From Candidatus Methylacidiphilum fumarolicum (GTDB lineage Bacteria > Verrucomicrobiota > Verrucomicrobiia > Methylacidiphilales > Methylacidiphilaceae), in the NCBI RefSeq assembly GCF_949774925.1, contig NZ_OX458932.1, positions 1-64,000 on the forward strand: a stretch of 64,000 bases of DNA. The letters run 5' to 3'. Positions 25,765 to 36,645 of the stretch are shown here, piece by piece; position 1 is the stretch's first letter; every line of letters starts with the position of its first letter. The notes beneath the pieces were generated by a model. The model searched no databases. It saw only the letters and a program-made list of their open reading frames with translations, and was not told the origin of the DNA. The translations under genes were made by a program, and so were the position numbers.

Positions 25765-26316
25765 ATGGAAAAGCAATGGACAAATGAATCTTTATGGTAT
25801 TGTCTTTCTGTTCACCCTAAAAAAGAAAAATTTGCTATAGAAAACTTAAAAAAAGAAAATATTGAAGTTTTTTTTCCTCAGATTCTCTATAAAAAAATTA
25901 GAAGCAAAAAATCCTGTTTGGTTTTGGAACCTCTTTTCCCTGGATATCTCTTTGCAAAATTTAACCTTTTATCCAAACTAATTTTCGTTCGTTCTGCTAA
26001 AGGAGTAAGGACCGTTGTCCATTTCGGCTCTACCTATCCTGTCGTACCGGAATGTTTTATCACAGAATTAAAAACACAGTTTGGTGAGCAAGGAATTAAA
26101 ATGGTTCAAGAAAAAGTCAATATTGGATCGAAGATCAATATTGCTGAAGGACCTTTTAAGGGATTTTCATGCATTGTTTTGGGTTTTGTCCCAGCTAGAG
26201 AGCGGATCAAAGTGCTACTGGAGTGGCTAGGTAGAACAGTGCAAACCGAAATAAAATATGATGATATAGGGGTTAAGGATTCAGAAATTTTTAGAAAGAA
26301 TTTAGAATTGGACTAA
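25765..26316 (+). CDS. NusG/RfaH-family transcription elongation factor
   Basis: The 183-residue protein has a NusG N-terminal domain (LWYCLSVHPKKEKFAIENL at about 9-27, then EPLFPGYLFAKF near 65) and a C-terminal KOW domain (EGPFKGFSCIVLGF near 130). A housekeeping NusG gene would sit with secE and rplK; this one stands before a nucleotide-sugar reductase and an aminotransferase gene. That places it with RfaH/UpxY-like specialised factors, which let polymerase read through long surface-polysaccharide operons. The pairing with those genes is inference from order. The start is ATG after a GGGGGAAAT stretch. Confidence 0.85.
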   Translation: MEKQWTNESLWYCLSVHPKKEKFAIENLKKENIEVFFPQILYKKIRSKKSCLVLEPLFPGYLFAKFNLLSKLIFVRSAKGVRTVVHFGSTYPVVPECFITELKTQFGEQGIKMVQEKVNIGSKINIAEGPFKGFSCIVLGFVPARERIKVLLEWLGRTVQTEIKYDDIGVKDSEIFRKNLELD

Positions 26317-26459
26317 CGCTGAATAACTTTCTTATCCTTGTTGAGAAAAGAAAGAACAGGAATGAGGGGATGGAATCCTTAGTCTCCTAGTTATATTTCA
26401 TCCTTAACCGCCAAACAATCGTTCTTGAACGAAAAATAAGGATTTCATACAAAATTATC

Positions 26460-27365
26460 ATGATAGTCTTGTTTGGATCGAGCGGGTATGTGGGCAGTTT
26501 TTATAAAAAGATGCTTCAATCCAAAGGATTGGATTTTATTGCTCCAACCCACAAAGAAGTCGATCTGGCGGACGAAAAAAAACTCACTGAGTTCCTTGAT
26601 AAAATTGAGGCTGACTTCATTATCAATGCAGTAGGATATACGGGCAAACCGAATGTAGATGCATGCGAAGAAAACAAAGTTGACTGTCTTTTAGGCAATG
26701 TCATTATTCCTGGCATTCTTGCCAAGGTGTGCACAAAAAAAGGAATTGTATTTGGTCAGGTCTCCTCAGGTTGTGTCTATCAGGGGGATAAGGGGATTAG
26801 ACAAGATGGAGAGCGAATAGGATTTCAGGAGGAAGATCCACCAAATTTCTCTTTTAGGGCTTCTCCCTGCAGTTTTTATAGTGGATGTAAAGCTCTTGCT
26901 GAGGAGCTTTTGGTTGGTGCCTCTTGTTATATTTGGAGATTGCGTATGCCATTTCACTGGCAGGATCATCCCAAAAATTATCTTTCTAAGCTTTTGTTTT
27001 ATCCACGTTTATTGGATGCTCGGAACTCTCTTTCCGAAATCGAAGAGTTTGTGAGAGCTTCATTTGAATGTTGGGAAAAGAGATTACCCTTTGGCATCTA
27101 TCACATAACTAATACAGGATCGATAACCACCCGAGAGATCATTGAAAAAATACTTGTTTCTCCATTGGGTAAAAAACTCAGAGACAAAGGAAAGAAATTC
27201 CTTTTTTTTGAGAACGAAAAAGAATTTTTAAAGCATGTCAAAGCTCCAAGATCCAACTGTGTGCTTGATAATTCGAAGCTACTAAGTTGTGGAATCAAAA
27301 TCCGGAACATCGAAGAGGCTTTGGAAGAAGATCTTTTGAAATGGCAAGAAAGCTCCTACCAATAA
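26460..27365 (+). CDS. NAD(P)-dependent sugar epimerase/reductase, RfbD-like
   Basis: The 301-residue protein is an extended short-chain dehydrogenase. It has a glycine motif FGSSGYVGSFY at 5-15, INAVGYTGKPNVDACEENK (like the start of dTDP-4-dehydrorhamnose reductases), and SSGCVYQGDKG with a Y-x3-K-like pair further on (FYSGCKALAEELL). It probably reduces or epimerises a nucleotide sugar or related surface-glycan precursor, but the substrate is not clear. It stands between a NusG/RfaH-like gene and a DegT-type aminotransferase gene (16-base gap), so an amino- or deoxysugar path is likely. Confidence 0.78.
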   Translation: MIVLFGSSGYVGSFYKKMLQSKGLDFIAPTHKEVDLADEKKLTEFLDKIEADFIINAVGYTGKPNVDACEENKVDCLLGNVIIPGILAKVCTKKGIVFGQVSSGCVYQGDKGIRQDGERIGFQEEDPPNFSFRASPCSFYSGCKALAEELLVGASCYIWRLRMPFHWQDHPKNYLSKLLFYPRLLDARNSLSEIEEFVRASFECWEKRLPFGIYHITNTGSITTREIIEKILVSPLGKKLRDKGKKFLFFENEKEFLKHVKAPRSNCVLDNSKLLSCGIKIRNIEEALEEDLLKWQESSYQ

Positions 27366-27381
27366 GAGTTGAGAGGTCAAT

Positions 27382-28623
27382 GTGGAAGAAAAAAATAGTT
27401 GTGAAGTTCCATTCATGGATTTAAGAAGAATGCTCAGCCTTGAAAAAAAGAGCATAGAACAAGCTTTCTCTCGTGTGCTTGAAAGTGGAAGATACATTCT
27501 TGGTCAGGAAGTACGGAGCTTCGAACAATCAGTGGCAAGGTATTTAAATGTAAGACATTGCCTAGGAGTTTCTTCAGGAAGCGATGCTCTTTTGTTAGCG
27601 CTCATGGCTTTCGGGGTAAAGGCTGGAGATGAAGTAATTTGTCCAGTCTTTACCTTTTTTGCCACTGCTAGTTCTGTCGCGAGGGCTGGAGCAAAACCAG
27701 TCTTTGCAGATGTTTGTCCAGGCTGCTTTCAGCTTTCTCCTTCCGAAGTACAAGCAAGGATCAGTTCCAATACCCAGGGGATAATCCCTGTGCATCTTTT
27801 TGGACAATGTGCCGATATGGAAGGGTTCAAAGCAATCGAAGAAAAAAAGCATCTTTTTCTTATAGAAGACAGCGCTCAGGCATTCGGTGCTTCAATTGGT
27901 AATAAGAAAGCGGGGACATTCGGCTCGGTAGGTTGTTTTTCTTTTTTCCCTACCAAAAATTTGGCTGCTTTTGGTGAAGCTGGTTTAGTCTCTACCTCTT
28001 CAGATGACATAGCTAGCAAAATCCAGGCTTTAAGAGTCCACGGTTCTTCAAAAGAGAAATATTCCCATGAATGGCTTGGCGGTAATTTCAGAATGGATGA
28101 GATGCAAGCTGCTTTTCTCAGTGTGAGACTGGCCGCTGTCGATAGTCTTATTGCCCAAAGAATAAAAAACGCGCAATTTTATGAGAAAGCTTTCCTTTCC
28201 TCAGGTGTTGCCATAAAATGTCCAGATCCTTGTCTTTGTCAGACTAGGCAACAGGAGGAAAATTCTCGATGGTTAGAAAAAGAGTGGGGTTATCCCATTT
28301 TTCTACCGAATAGGGTTCGTGGCACCCACACGTTCAACCAGTATGTCATCAGAGTAAAAAAAGACAGGGACAGGCTCAGAAATTATTTGAGGGAGCAGAG
28401 GATCCAAACAGAAATCTATTATCCTATTCCTTTGCATCTGCAACCCTGTTTTTCTTTCCTTGGCTATAGGAAAGGGGATTTTCCTATAGCTGAAAAGCTT
28501 TCCGAGGAAGTTCTAGCTTTGCCTATTTTTCCTGGACTCCGTGAAGAAGAGATGGAAAGGGTTGTGGAAACCATTCGTCAGTTCTATGCTCATAAGGGGA
28601 AGAGAAAAAACGGTGTGAATTAG
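27382..28623 (+). CDS. DegT/DnrJ/EryC1-family sugar aminotransferase
   Basis: This family transfers an amino group from glutamate or glutamine to a keto-sugar nucleotide using PLP. The 413-residue product has FMDLRRM, SGSDALLLALMAFGVKAGDEV, the DSAQAFGASIG stretch with the PLP-contacting Asp, and the PLP lysine K192 in FFPTKNLAAFGEAG, then GGNFRMDEMQAAFL. The start is GTG at 27382, preceded by GAGAGG. It follows the sugar reductase by 16 bases. Its product could be an amino sugar for lipopolysaccharide or glycoprotein; the exact substrate cannot be read off. Confidence 0.9.
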   Translation: MEEKNSCEVPFMDLRRMLSLEKKSIEQAFSRVLESGRYILGQEVRSFEQSVARYLNVRHCLGVSSGSDALLLALMAFGVKAGDEVICPVFTFFATASSVARAGAKPVFADVCPGCFQLSPSEVQARISSNTQGIIPVHLFGQCADMEGFKAIEEKKHLFLIEDSAQAFGASIGNKKAGTFGSVGCFSFFPTKNLAAFGEAGLVSTSSDDIASKIQALRVHGSSKEKYSHEWLGGNFRMDEMQAAFLSVRLAAVDSLIAQRIKNAQFYEKAFLSSGVAIKCPDPCLCQTRQQEENSRWLEKEWGYPIFLPNRVRGTHTFNQYVIRVKKDRDRLRNYLREQRIQTEIYYPIPLHLQPCFSFLGYRKGDFPIAEKLSEEVLALPIFPGLREEEMERVVETIRQFYAHKGKRKNGVN

Positions 28624-28735
28624 GTCTAAAAACAAATGTTTTGAACTTGTAAAGGAAACCTTTTTGTCATAATTGTGGAACTGAAATGTCGTGAAAATTC
28701 TACTTTTGCCATTCTTTTCTTTCTTTCCCAAGCTT

Positions 28736-31198
28736 ATGGCAAGTAAAAAAGGACCGTTTTTCGTAGTGTTAGCATGCCTTTTGATAACTTTTTCTCTCTC
28801 CTCTTTTGCCCAGGATTCAGATGAAACGGAAACCGAGGAAGAACAGCAAAAGGTTCCTCCTGGACAGATTCCTGTGGAAATTACCGCTGAAGAAACTCAC
28901 TTTGTAGGCAACATTGCTGTTGCTAAGGGCAATGCGGTGGCCCATTATGGAGCAACAGATATATATGCAGATGAGATAAGCTATGACTCGGTAAAAAGGG
29001 AAGTCATTGCCGATGGCAACGCTAGGGTTTATACCGAAAAAAGGGTCTTTAGAGCTTCTCATATCGTGTATAATTTGGATACTAAGGCCATAACTGCTCT
29101 AAATTGGAGCCTCTTTGATACTCCCCTTTTATCCTCCGGTCAAACACTTACCACTCCTGAAGAGGATCATTATCATGTGGAAAATGGCATGTTTACAGTA
29201 GAAAATAGAGAGCATCCCTATTTCCAAACAAAAGCCAAAACGATTGATATTTATGCGAATGATAAGATAGTGATGAAAAACGTCACGGTTTATATGGGGA
29301 AGATTCCAGTGCTATGGCTTCCAGTGGTCAGCCAGCCTTTGAATAGTGAAGAGAGCAGTTACAATATCATACCTGGGGAACGTTCTTATTGGGGATGGTT
29401 TGTCACTTTTACCTATAACTATAAATTCAGTGAAAAAGCGGCAGCGACTTTTCAACTTGACTATAGGTCCTTAAGAGGCCCTGCTGGGGGAGCCATTCTC
29501 AAGTTCATTCCTAGTGAAGGAGGAATGGGATTCTTAAGAACCTATTATGCCAATGATTTCGATTTTCAGCTTAATCCGACATCTATCCCAAGGTTTGATG
29601 TGGGGCCAAATCGAGGGATGTTTAATCTGGCTATGAAGATGCCATTGACTCAAGAATTTACTCTTTCTACGGATTTAAATTACTGGACGGATCCCTATGT
29701 GCTAGAGGATTTTCTTTGGAATACCTATATGTATAATAGACAGCCTGACAATGTGGCTTGGCTTAATTATTATAATTCTAATTTTACAGCGGATCTTCTT
29801 GTCAGAGATAATTTAATGCCTTTTTTTAATTCGATAAACAGATTGCCTGAATTATCAATTTTGACGAACCGAACGCGAATTTTCAATACCCCAATTGCCT
29901 ATCAATCCCGGTATAGTGTAGTCAATTTCGAGCAGCAATTTTCAAACCTTAATTTTACACCGGGCAACATATTCGGCCTTTTTTATCCGTGGCAGCCTCT
30001 CAATCGTTTTCTTTTTCCTCTAGCTCGGACTCAAACCTTAACGCCCGCCCAACTCCTGGCTCTTCCTTCACCATACTTTCTAAGTAATTATGGCGGGTAC
30101 CGTTGGGATACCTATCAGGAATTGAGCTATCCAAAAGAATATTTCCATTGGCTTTCAGTGACTCCAAGAATTGGATTTGAAGGGACATATTGGAGTGATC
30201 AAAATGTGCTAAGTGCCGTCCCTACGGCTAGTCGATTGGATTTTAGCAGGGCCCTGTTTGTTGCAGGCCTTGAAAGTTCCTTTAAGCTTTCGAAAGTTTG
30301 GGAAAATGTAGACATCCCTTTGCTGGGGATTCATGGGATACGACATGTCGTTCAGCCTTTTATGAATTTTCAATATATTCCCAATCCTTATGACAATCCT
30401 TATCAAGTTTTAGGATTTGATAATTTTCTCCCAACGATTACCCCCCCTGTGATTAATCTCATGAATTATCCTTCGATTGATTCCCTTTTTGGTATGACGT
30501 ATCTTAGAAGTGGAATACGGCAAAGGATTCAGACAAAAAGAGATGGGAATACATATAATCTGGCTGAATTTACTGCCTTTGTAGATGCGAATTGGGATAG
30601 AAAATATAATCAGCTACTCATTCCCATGAGTGATACGGTAGATGAAGTCTATGGAGTATTAGATATCAACCCTGTACCTTGGTTTAATTTGCATTCAGAT
30701 ATCGCACTACCTACAGCTGATCTAGGGTACACCAACTGGACGACAGCCATAACCTATCAATTTCATAGAGCCAATGATCTGACCTTCGGCTATTCCTATT
30801 TGAATAATGTGGAAGTTCCAGTCAGCTTTCTGACCATTCCCCTTGCGGCGACATTCCCTGCTGTAGGTCCCAATGGTATGTCGAGCTTAAACGGATCGTT
30901 GCTAAATGCCTATCAACAGGCTTTTATTGGGCAGCAAAACACTGTTTTCATTTCTGATTTTTGGCGAATCAATAAAGACTGGCAGGTCATGGGTATGTTA
31001 ACCTATCAAGGAACAGGAGGTTATATTCCTTTTGAAAATTTCACCATTTATAGAGATCTCCAAGATTGGGTTTTTTCGTTTAACTTTCAAAACATCATGT
31101 TTCCTGGAAGCCCTTCCATTCAAATGTACTACATTGCTTTAACACTCAAAGCGTTCCCATCCCTGAAGGTAGATTATGGTTGGGGTAGTGGAATGTAA
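28736..31198 (+). CDS. lptD: LPS-assembly protein LptD (OstA family)
   Basis: LptD is the outer-membrane barrel that places lipopolysaccharide on the cell surface. From ATG at 28736 the product is 820 residues with a signal peptide (FFVVLACLLITFSLSSFAQ), an acidic linker, an OstA/LptA-like N-domain (ITAEETHFVGNIAVAKGNAV and a repeat of beta strands to about 200), then a long C-terminal region rich in aromatic, alternating strands expected of the barrel. GTG at 28691 is an alternative start. The protein shows that the cell has an LPS-bearing outer membrane. The paired LptE is not obvious nearby. Confidence 0.85.
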   Translation: MASKKGPFFVVLACLLITFSLSSFAQDSDETETEEEQQKVPPGQIPVEITAEETHFVGNIAVAKGNAVAHYGATDIYADEISYDSVKREVIADGNARVYTEKRVFRASHIVYNLDTKAITALNWSLFDTPLLSSGQTLTTPEEDHYHVENGMFTVENREHPYFQTKAKTIDIYANDKIVMKNVTVYMGKIPVLWLPVVSQPLNSEESSYNIIPGERSYWGWFVTFTYNYKFSEKAAATFQLDYRSLRGPAGGAILKFIPSEGGMGFLRTYYANDFDFQLNPTSIPRFDVGPNRGMFNLAMKMPLTQEFTLSTDLNYWTDPYVLEDFLWNTYMYNRQPDNVAWLNYYNSNFTADLLVRDNLMPFFNSINRLPELSILTNRTRIFNTPIAYQSRYSVVNFEQQFSNLNFTPGNIFGLFYPWQPLNRFLFPLARTQTLTPAQLLALPSPYFLSNYGGYRWDTYQELSYPKEYFHWLSVTPRIGFEGTYWSDQNVLSAVPTASRLDFSRALFVAGLESSFKLSKVWENVDIPLLGIHGIRHVVQPFMNFQYIPNPYDNPYQVLGFDNFLPTITPPVINLMNYPSIDSLFGMTYLRSGIRQRIQTKRDGNTYNLAEFTAFVDANWDRKYNQLLIPMSDTVDEVYGVLDINPVPWFNLHSDIALPTADLGYTNWTTAITYQFHRANDLTFGYSYLNNVEVPVSFLTIPLAATFPAVGPNGMSSLNGSLLNAYQQAFIGQQNTVFISDFWRINKDWQVMGMLTYQGTGGYIPFENFTIYRDLQDWVFSFNFQNIMFPGSPSIQMYYIALTLKAFPSLKVDYGWGSGM

Positions 31199-31520
31199 AT
31201 CACTGTGGAAAAGCTAGATATGGATCCTGTTACATAAGAAAGAAAGATTTCATTCTTTTAACAACTGCAATTTCATCTTCTTACTAGCAAAGGTGTAGAT
31301 TTTAAATCCCTATAATTTTCCATCTAAAATCGCCCAAGCCATTCCATCCAAGTTGAGAAAACCTTAAGGATTTTACTGTAGTTTGCATGTTGTCTTTTCA
31401 TTCATCAAACGCAGGCTTAAAAAAGTGAAACTCTCCTCTAATGCTATTACCATTGAAGAAAAAATGGCAGCCTCCCTCTAGAAGGAAAGCTAGGGATGGA
31501 GTCTCCTTTTCATGAAAACT
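31199..31520. other. Gene-free gap after lptD
   Basis: About 320 bases between the convergent lptD and flavin-binding protein genes. I see no conserved reading frame or RNA. An imperfect inverted repeat (CATGAAA at 31511-31517 with TTTCATG at 31526-31532) lies across the stop of the minus-strand gene. Confidence 0.4.
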
Positions 31521-32114
31521 CTAGCTTTCATGGCTTGTTGCCTCCTCTTTCCGTTTAGGTACTAAAAAAGAATCGTCAAAAAAGGGAGTTGGAATTCCAT
31601 CAATACTTTTAGCGTTTTTTTCTTTCCAGTACGTACGGATTCCATTCTCTCCCTTTTTCCTTGTCCATTGGATGAGGTTATCCCTATTTCCTTTAAATTC
31701 AAAAAGAGGAACACCAAATCCACAGGAAGTGGTCACAAGATCAACATCGACTTGAATGATTTGTCTGGCGCCAGGAAAAGCGGGGAAAAGAATAATAAAT
31801 TCTCCCCATTGTTCTTCCCATGGATGAATCACTCTTCCTTTGCCGTAAAGCCTCAAAATGAGAGGCTTCCCTTCAAAAGAACAAAACATAAGGGTGATTC
31901 TTCCATCGGTGGTGAGATGAGCCGCGGTTTCGTTACCACTCCCAGTTAAGTTGAGCCAAAGAATCTTTTTAGGACTAATAATTCGAAGCGTATCTAATCC
32001 CTTGGGAGAAAGGTTAATTCGGCTGGTAGCGGTGGCGGTAGCTACAAAGAAAATCTTTTGGTTTACAATAAAATCTTGTAATTCGTTAGTGATTTCTTTG
32101 TAACTTTTACCCAT
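31521..32114 (-). CDS. Pyridoxamine 5'-phosphate oxidase-like FMN-binding protein
   Basis: The 197-residue protein has the split-barrel fold of the PNPOx-like family: LQDFIVNQKIFFVATATATSR, NLSPKGLDTLRI, LWLNLTGSGNETAAHL and RITLMFCSFEGKPLILRLYG. This subgroup (small flavin- or F420-type reductases) is mostly uncharacterised and lacks the extra C-terminal part of true PdxH, so vitamin B6 oxidation should not be assumed. It lies 12 bases downstream of kdpC on the same strand and may be read through from the kdp operon. Confidence 0.8.
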   Translation of the reverse strand: MGKSYKEITNELQDFIVNQKIFFVATATATSRINLSPKGLDTLRIISPKKILWLNLTGSGNETAAHLTTDGRITLMFCSFEGKPLILRLYGKGRVIHPWEEQWGEFIILFPAFPGARQIIQVDVDLVTTSCGFGVPLFEFKGNRDNLIQWTRKKGENGIRTYWKEKNAKSIDGIPTPFFDDSFLVPKRKEEATSHES

Positions 32115-32126
32115 TATCCCTATACA

Positions 32127-32750
32127 TTAGGGCAGTGGATACTCCTTGTCGAGCTCAAGGTTTAATTTTAGGACATTGACGCTTTCTTCCCCAAAAACAT
32201 TCGCAAGAGGATGTTGCGTGTTTTTCAAAATAAGATTCTCTATAGCTTTTAGATCCGCTTTCCTTGCTTTAGCTACTCTTGGAGCTTGCAGAAGAGCATT
32301 TTTGAGGCTGATGTGTGGATCAAGCCCACTGGCAGAGGCGCAGACGGCATCCGCAGGGATAAGGCTTGAAGGGGCTATCTCATTTTCCTTTCTATAGGAA
32401 ATGGCTCTTTTTTTTATCGTTTCAATGAAGTCTGAAGATGAAGGACCAAGGTTACTGCCTCCAGAGCTAAGGCCATCGTAGTTGGAAGCTGAAGGTCTCG
32501 GATGAAAATATGCTGGAGATTCAAAATTCTGTCCTATGAGTAAGGAGCCTCGGACATGGCCTTGCGAATCAATGATTAGGCTTCCTGCTGACTGATAAGG
32601 GAATAAGAGTTTTCCCAAAATATATACCGTAAATGGGTAGAGGCCTGAAAGAATCAGCAGCAACAGAAGTGTTAGTTTGACGGAAAGAACTAAGCTATGG
32701 AAGGGCTTCATAAGTATTATTAAGTATTCTTTTAAGTATTTTTTAGACAA
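32127..32750 (-). CDS. kdpC: K+-transporting ATPase subunit C
   Basis: KdpC is the single-span inner-membrane subunit that stabilises the KdpFABC potassium pump. The 207-residue product has one N-terminal membrane segment ([21 protein letters not shown]) and the family stretches [35 protein letters not shown] and [15 protein letters not shown]. Its start overlaps the end of kdpB by 8 bases. Confidence 0.96.
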   Translation of the reverse strand: MSKKYLKEYLIILMKPFHSLVLSVKLTLLLLLILSGLYPFTVYILGKLLFPYQSAGSLIIDSQGHVRGSLLIGQNFESPAYFHPRPSASNYDGLSSGGSNLGPSSSDFIETIKKRAISYRKENEIAPSSLIPADAVCASASGLDPHISLKNALLQAPRVAKARKADLKAIENLILKNTQHPLANVFGEESVNVLKLNLELDKEYPLP

Positions 32751-34791
32751 GGTGTAAAAAATAGAGCAGTTGGTCTATAAGTTTAATGCCTACAAAAGGG
32801 GCTATGACTCCACCTAGGCCGTAAATTAAGATGTTTTTGATCAACAGATTCTCTGCAGAAACGGCCTTTAGCGTCACTCCTTTCAGAGCTATAGGGATTA
32901 AGAGAATAATGATGACCGCGTTGAATATGACAGCACTGAGGATAGCGCTTTCGGGAGTATGGAGTTGCATAATGTTCAGTGGGGATATTGCTGGAAAAGT
33001 GGACATGAGCATGGCAGGAATAATGGCAAAATATTTAGCCACATCATTGGCGATGCTAAAAGTGGTTAAGGCCCCACGCGTCACTAGCAGCTGTTTGCCA
33101 ATCTCGACGATCTCTATCAGTTTTGTAGGATTACTATCCAGATCAACCATATTGCCAGCTTCTCTAGCAGCTTGAGTCCCTGTGTTCATGGCCACGCCAA
33201 CATCTGCTTGTGCCAGTGCAGGAGCATCATTGGTGCCATCTCCGGCCATGGCGACAAGGTGACCAAGAACTTGTTCTTGGCGGATTCTTTTTAGCTTTTG
33301 TTCCGGGGTCACCTGAGCCATGAAATCATCGACACCTGCTTCGGCAGCGATAGCCGCGGCTGTCAGCGGATTATCTCCGGTGATCATTATGGTCCTTATG
33401 CCCATTTTTCTTAGCCTTGCAAAGCGCTCTCTAATCCCCCCTTTGATAATATCCTTTAGTTCAATCACCCCAAGGACATCTTTGCCTTCGACGACAACAA
33501 GAGGCGTGCCTCCATTTTTAGCGACATTTTCTACTATTTCTTTTACCGATTGGGATATGCTACCTCCCATTTCTTGCAAATATGCTTCGATTGCATCCAT
33601 GGACCCTTTTCGAATCTTTCTTTCGCAACAAGATCCATCAGCAGAAAAAAAATCAACTCCACTCATTCGTGTTTTGGCACTGAAAGGGATAAATTTTGCT
33701 CGAGTATCAAGTACTTCTCTACCTCTTAACCCATATTTTTCTTTGGCCAGAATGACAATCGATCTTCCTTCAGGAGTTTCATCGGCCAAGCTAGCAAGTT
33801 GAGCGGCATCAACCAGTCTATAGTGATCTATACCAGGGGCAGCTATAAATTCGGTGGCCATCCGATTTCCTAGAGTAATCGTCCCGGTTTTATCCAGCAG
33901 GAGCACATCGATATCCCCAGCTGCTTCGACAGCTCTACCACTTGTGGCTATCACATTGTGTTGCACTAACCTGTCAATGCCGGCAATCCCGATGGCATTT
34001 AATAAGCCGCCTATTGTGGTTGGAATCAGACAGACAAATAAGCTCGTCAAAATAGGAATCGAAATAGGAGCCTGAGAGTACTTTAAAAAGGGAACGAGAG
34101 TCACCACCACTAATAGAAAAATGAAGGTTAAAGAGGCTAATAAGATGGTTAAGGCAATCTCATTAGGCGTTTTTTGCCTTTTGGCTCCTTCCACCATTTC
34201 AATCATCCTGTCAAGAAAGGTATTCCCAGGCTCAGCAGTGATTTTTATGACAATACGATCACTAATGACTCGAGTCCCACCCGTAACTGCACTTCTATCC
34301 CCACCACTTTCCCGTATGACTGGAGCAGATTCACCAGTAATCGCTGATTCATCCACTGTTGCGGCTCCTTCTACCACTTCTCCATCAGAAGGGATGATAT
34401 CCCCCGCAATGCATACTACTAGATCTCCTTTTTTTAACTCACTGGCATTGACAAGGACTTCTTTCCCTTGGACAAGTTTCTTTGCCATGGTCACCGTCCG
34501 GGTCTGCTTTAAACTTTCGGCTTGAGCCTTTCCCCTACTTTCGGCAATAGCTTCTGCAAAATTCGCAAAAAGAACAGTAAACCAAAGCCAGAGACTAATC
34601 TGAAGAGTGAAGGAAAAAGATTCCGAAGAACGAAACATTTCAATGGTAGTAATAAAGGCACCAATTTCGGTGACAAAAATCACAGGGTTTTTCCAAAGAC
34701 TGAAAGGATTGAGTTTTATAAAAGCTTCTTTTATTGCGGTTGCAATAAGAAATAAGCTCCAAAAAGAAACAACATTCTTTGAGGTTTTCAT
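32743..34791 (-). CDS. kdpB: K+-transporting P-type ATPase subunit B
   Basis: KdpB hydrolyses ATP to drive K+ uptake by the Kdp complex. The 682-residue product has the P-type hallmarks: TGES at 152-155, the phosphorylated D300 in [10 protein letters not shown], the nucleotide-binding domain, and the hinge motif [22 protein letters not shown] followed by [23 protein letters not shown]. Membrane segments flank these. It lies between kdpA (28-base gap) and kdpC (overlap). The kdpDE sensor-regulator pair is not in the window. Confidence 0.98.
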   Translation of the reverse strand: MKTSKNVVSFWSLFLIATAIKEAFIKLNPFSLWKNPVIFVTEIGAFITTIEMFRSSESFSFTLQISLWLWFTVLFANFAEAIAESRGKAQAESLKQTRTVTMAKKLVQGKEVLVNASELKKGDLVVCIAGDIIPSDGEVVEGAATVDESAITGESAPVIRESGGDRSAVTGGTRVISDRIVIKITAEPGNTFLDRMIEMVEGAKRQKTPNEIALTILLASLTFIFLLVVVTLVPFLKYSQAPISIPILTSLFVCLIPTTIGGLLNAIGIAGIDRLVQHNVIATSGRAVEAAGDIDVLLLDKTGTITLGNRMATEFIAAPGIDHYRLVDAAQLASLADETPEGRSIVILAKEKYGLRGREVLDTRAKFIPFSAKTRMSGVDFFSADGSCCERKIRKGSMDAIEAYLQEMGGSISQSVKEIVENVAKNGGTPLVVVEGKDVLGVIELKDIIKGGIRERFARLRKMGIRTIMITGDNPLTAAAIAAEAGVDDFMAQVTPEQKLKRIRQEQVLGHLVAMAGDGTNDAPALAQADVGVAMNTGTQAAREAGNMVDLDSNPTKLIEIVEIGKQLLVTRGALTTFSIANDVAKYFAIIPAMLMSTFPAISPLNIMQLHTPESAILSAVIFNAVIIILLIPIALKGVTLKAVSAENLLIKNILIYGLGGVIAPFVGIKLIDQLLYFLHLV

Positions 34792-34819
34792 GATTTTAAA
34801 CCATTTTTTAATGTTTTCT

Positions 34820-36538
34820 TTAAAACATTTTGCCTGTACCTATCAGTAGATGCTCCAGGACAGGTCCTAAGGTAAAAACTGGGAAAAAGTTAAGAGCTGC
34901 AACCAGGAATATGGCTGCCCCAAGGATAAAAACAAAAAGGGCACCACTGGTCGGGAAAACCGTTTGGCTAATGTAGCGTTTCTGACACACAAGCGAGCCA
35001 GCAACGGCAAGCACAGGGATAATAATAAAATAGCGACCAAAAAACATAGCCAAGCCAAGGAAAATAGCATAGGGAACGGAAGTAGCGGACAACCCTCCAA
35101 AAGCGCTTCCATTGTTTTCAGTGGTCGAGACAAAAGCATAAAGAGTTTCGGTCAATCCATGTGGCCCTTTGTTTCCTAGAGCTGTTAATCCCCATGAAGA
35201 ATGTATGGCCAGTGCCGACAGGCCTAAGATTGAAATATACTGAATCATGAGCGCTAGCACCGCCATTTTGATCTCGTAAGCACCAATTCTCTTTCCCAAA
35301 TAGCCCGGAGTTCGGCCTGTCATCAGACCGAATAAAAATACTGAAAGAATGACGAAAAGCAGCATGCCATATAATCCAGAGCCCACTCCCCCAAAGATGA
35401 TTTCTCCTAAGCTCATATTGAACAGAGGAATCATTCCGGAAAGAGGCAAAAAAGAGTCATGCATGGAGTTAACCGCTCCACAGGAAGCAGAGGTCGTGAC
35501 AGCAGCAAAAAGGGTCGTTTCAAATATTCCAAATCTCGTTTCTTTGCCCTCCATATTGGCTTGTTGTTCAATGCCAAAAGGTTTAAAAAACGGATTGCCT
35601 GCATGCTCTAACCAATAACAGCTAAGGCTAAGCACAAGAAAAAGAAGCACCATGGTGATCCAAATAGACCAACCATGAGATAGCTTCTTACAACTTAATC
35701 CAAAGTAATAGGTTAAGGCACTAGGGATGAGAAAAATAAGGAGCATCTCCATAAAATTGGAAAGGGGAGTAGGATTTTCATAGGGATGAGCAGAGTTGGC
35801 GTTAAAGAATCCCCCTCCATTAGTTCCAAGAAGTTTTATCACTTCTTGAGAGGCGATAGGACCCTGAGGTAGTATGCAAGCTTCTTCATGAGCTTTGCTA
35901 TCTAATGGAAGATAGCGGAGGTAGGGATGGAAATTTTGAGGGACTCCTTGTGAAATCAGTAGTAAGGCACCAACAAGAGATAGAGGTAATAGAACATAAT
36001 AATTGATTCTTACCAGGTCTACCCAGCAATTGCCAACAGTTTTAGCCTCTGTTCGAACAATCCCTCGAACGAATGCGGCGGCGACGGCAATACCCGTAGC
36101 TGCCGAAGTAAAATTTTGGAAAGCAAGCCCAACCATCTGAGAAAAGTAGGACACTTCTTTTTCTGGTACATAGGATTGCCAGTTGGTGTTTGTTCCAAAA
36201 CTAATGGCCGTATTGAACGCTATATGAGGGGCCATAGGTCCTATATGTTCAGGGTTAAGGGGAAGAAAATGCTGCATTCTTGGCACAAAATAAGTCATCA
36301 ACATGCCTGCAAAATTAAAGAGTAAAATGCCAACCGCGTATTCTATCCAATTGTGCTCTTTGGACTTATCAATCGAGCAAATTTTGTATGTTAAATTTTC
36401 CAGTGGTTTTAAGAAGGCATCGAAAATAGTTTTCCCTTCTCTATCCAGGACTCTATAAATATGTATTCCCAAAGGTTTGTTTAGGACCGCAAGGATAGAT
36501 ATAAAAAGACCAAGTTCTATCCAATTTGAAGTTTTCAT
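34820..36538 (-). CDS. kdpA: K+-transporting ATPase subunit A
   Basis: KdpA is the K+-binding, channel-like subunit of the Kdp pump. The 572-residue product is polytopic and has family motifs such as [58 protein letters not shown] (a selectivity-filter region) and [21 protein letters not shown]. Its length is normal. It follows kdpF by 14 bases; the order on the minus strand is small ORF, kdpF, kdpA, kdpB, kdpC. Confidence 0.98.
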   Translation of the reverse strand: MKTSNWIELGLFISILAVLNKPLGIHIYRVLDREGKTIFDAFLKPLENLTYKICSIDKSKEHNWIEYAVGILLFNFAGMLMTYFVPRMQHFLPLNPEHIGPMAPHIAFNTAISFGTNTNWQSYVPEKEVSYFSQMVGLAFQNFTSAATGIAVAAAFVRGIVRTEAKTVGNCWVDLVRINYYVLLPLSLVGALLLISQGVPQNFHPYLRYLPLDSKAHEEACILPQGPIASQEVIKLLGTNGGGFFNANSAHPYENPTPLSNFMEMLLIFLIPSALTYYFGLSCKKLSHGWSIWITMVLLFLVLSLSCYWLEHAGNPFFKPFGIEQQANMEGKETRFGIFETTLFAAVTTSASCGAVNSMHDSFLPLSGMIPLFNMSLGEIIFGGVGSGLYGMLLFVILSVFLFGLMTGRTPGYLGKRIGAYEIKMAVLALMIQYISILGLSALAIHSSWGLTALGNKGPHGLTETLYAFVSTTENNGSAFGGLSATSVPYAIFLGLAMFFGRYFIIIPVLAVAGSLVCQKRYISQTVFPTSGALFVFILGAAIFLVAALNFFPVFTLGPVLEHLLIGTGKMF

Positions 36539-36552
36539 TGTTTTTGTAACAT

Positions 36553-36633
36553 TTAAAATTTTTCAGGCCAGAGGATGACGATCAGCAAATAAACCAGCAG
36601 TAGAAGTGAGACTAAAAATAGAATAAAAAGCAT
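36553..36633 (-). CDS. kdpF: KdpF, 26-residue Kdp subunit
   Basis: Reading ATG at 36633 gives a 26-residue, almost wholly hydrophobic peptide, MLFILFLVSLLLLVYLLIVI followed by LWPEKF and TAA. This matches the single-helix KdpF with its typical WPEKF end, which stabilises the KdpFABC complex. AAGGAG lies 8 bases before the start codon, an excellent ribosome-binding site. It is too short for most gene finders and stands exactly where kdpF is expected, before kdpA. Confidence 0.9.
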   Translation of the reverse strand: MLFILFLVSLLLLVYLLIVILWPEKF

Positions 36634-36645
36634 AGGCTAGCTCCT

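Noticed and set aside
32831-34755. Plus-strand frames opposite kdpB and kdpC.
   Set aside because: They are antisense shadows of highly conserved P-type ATPase genes.
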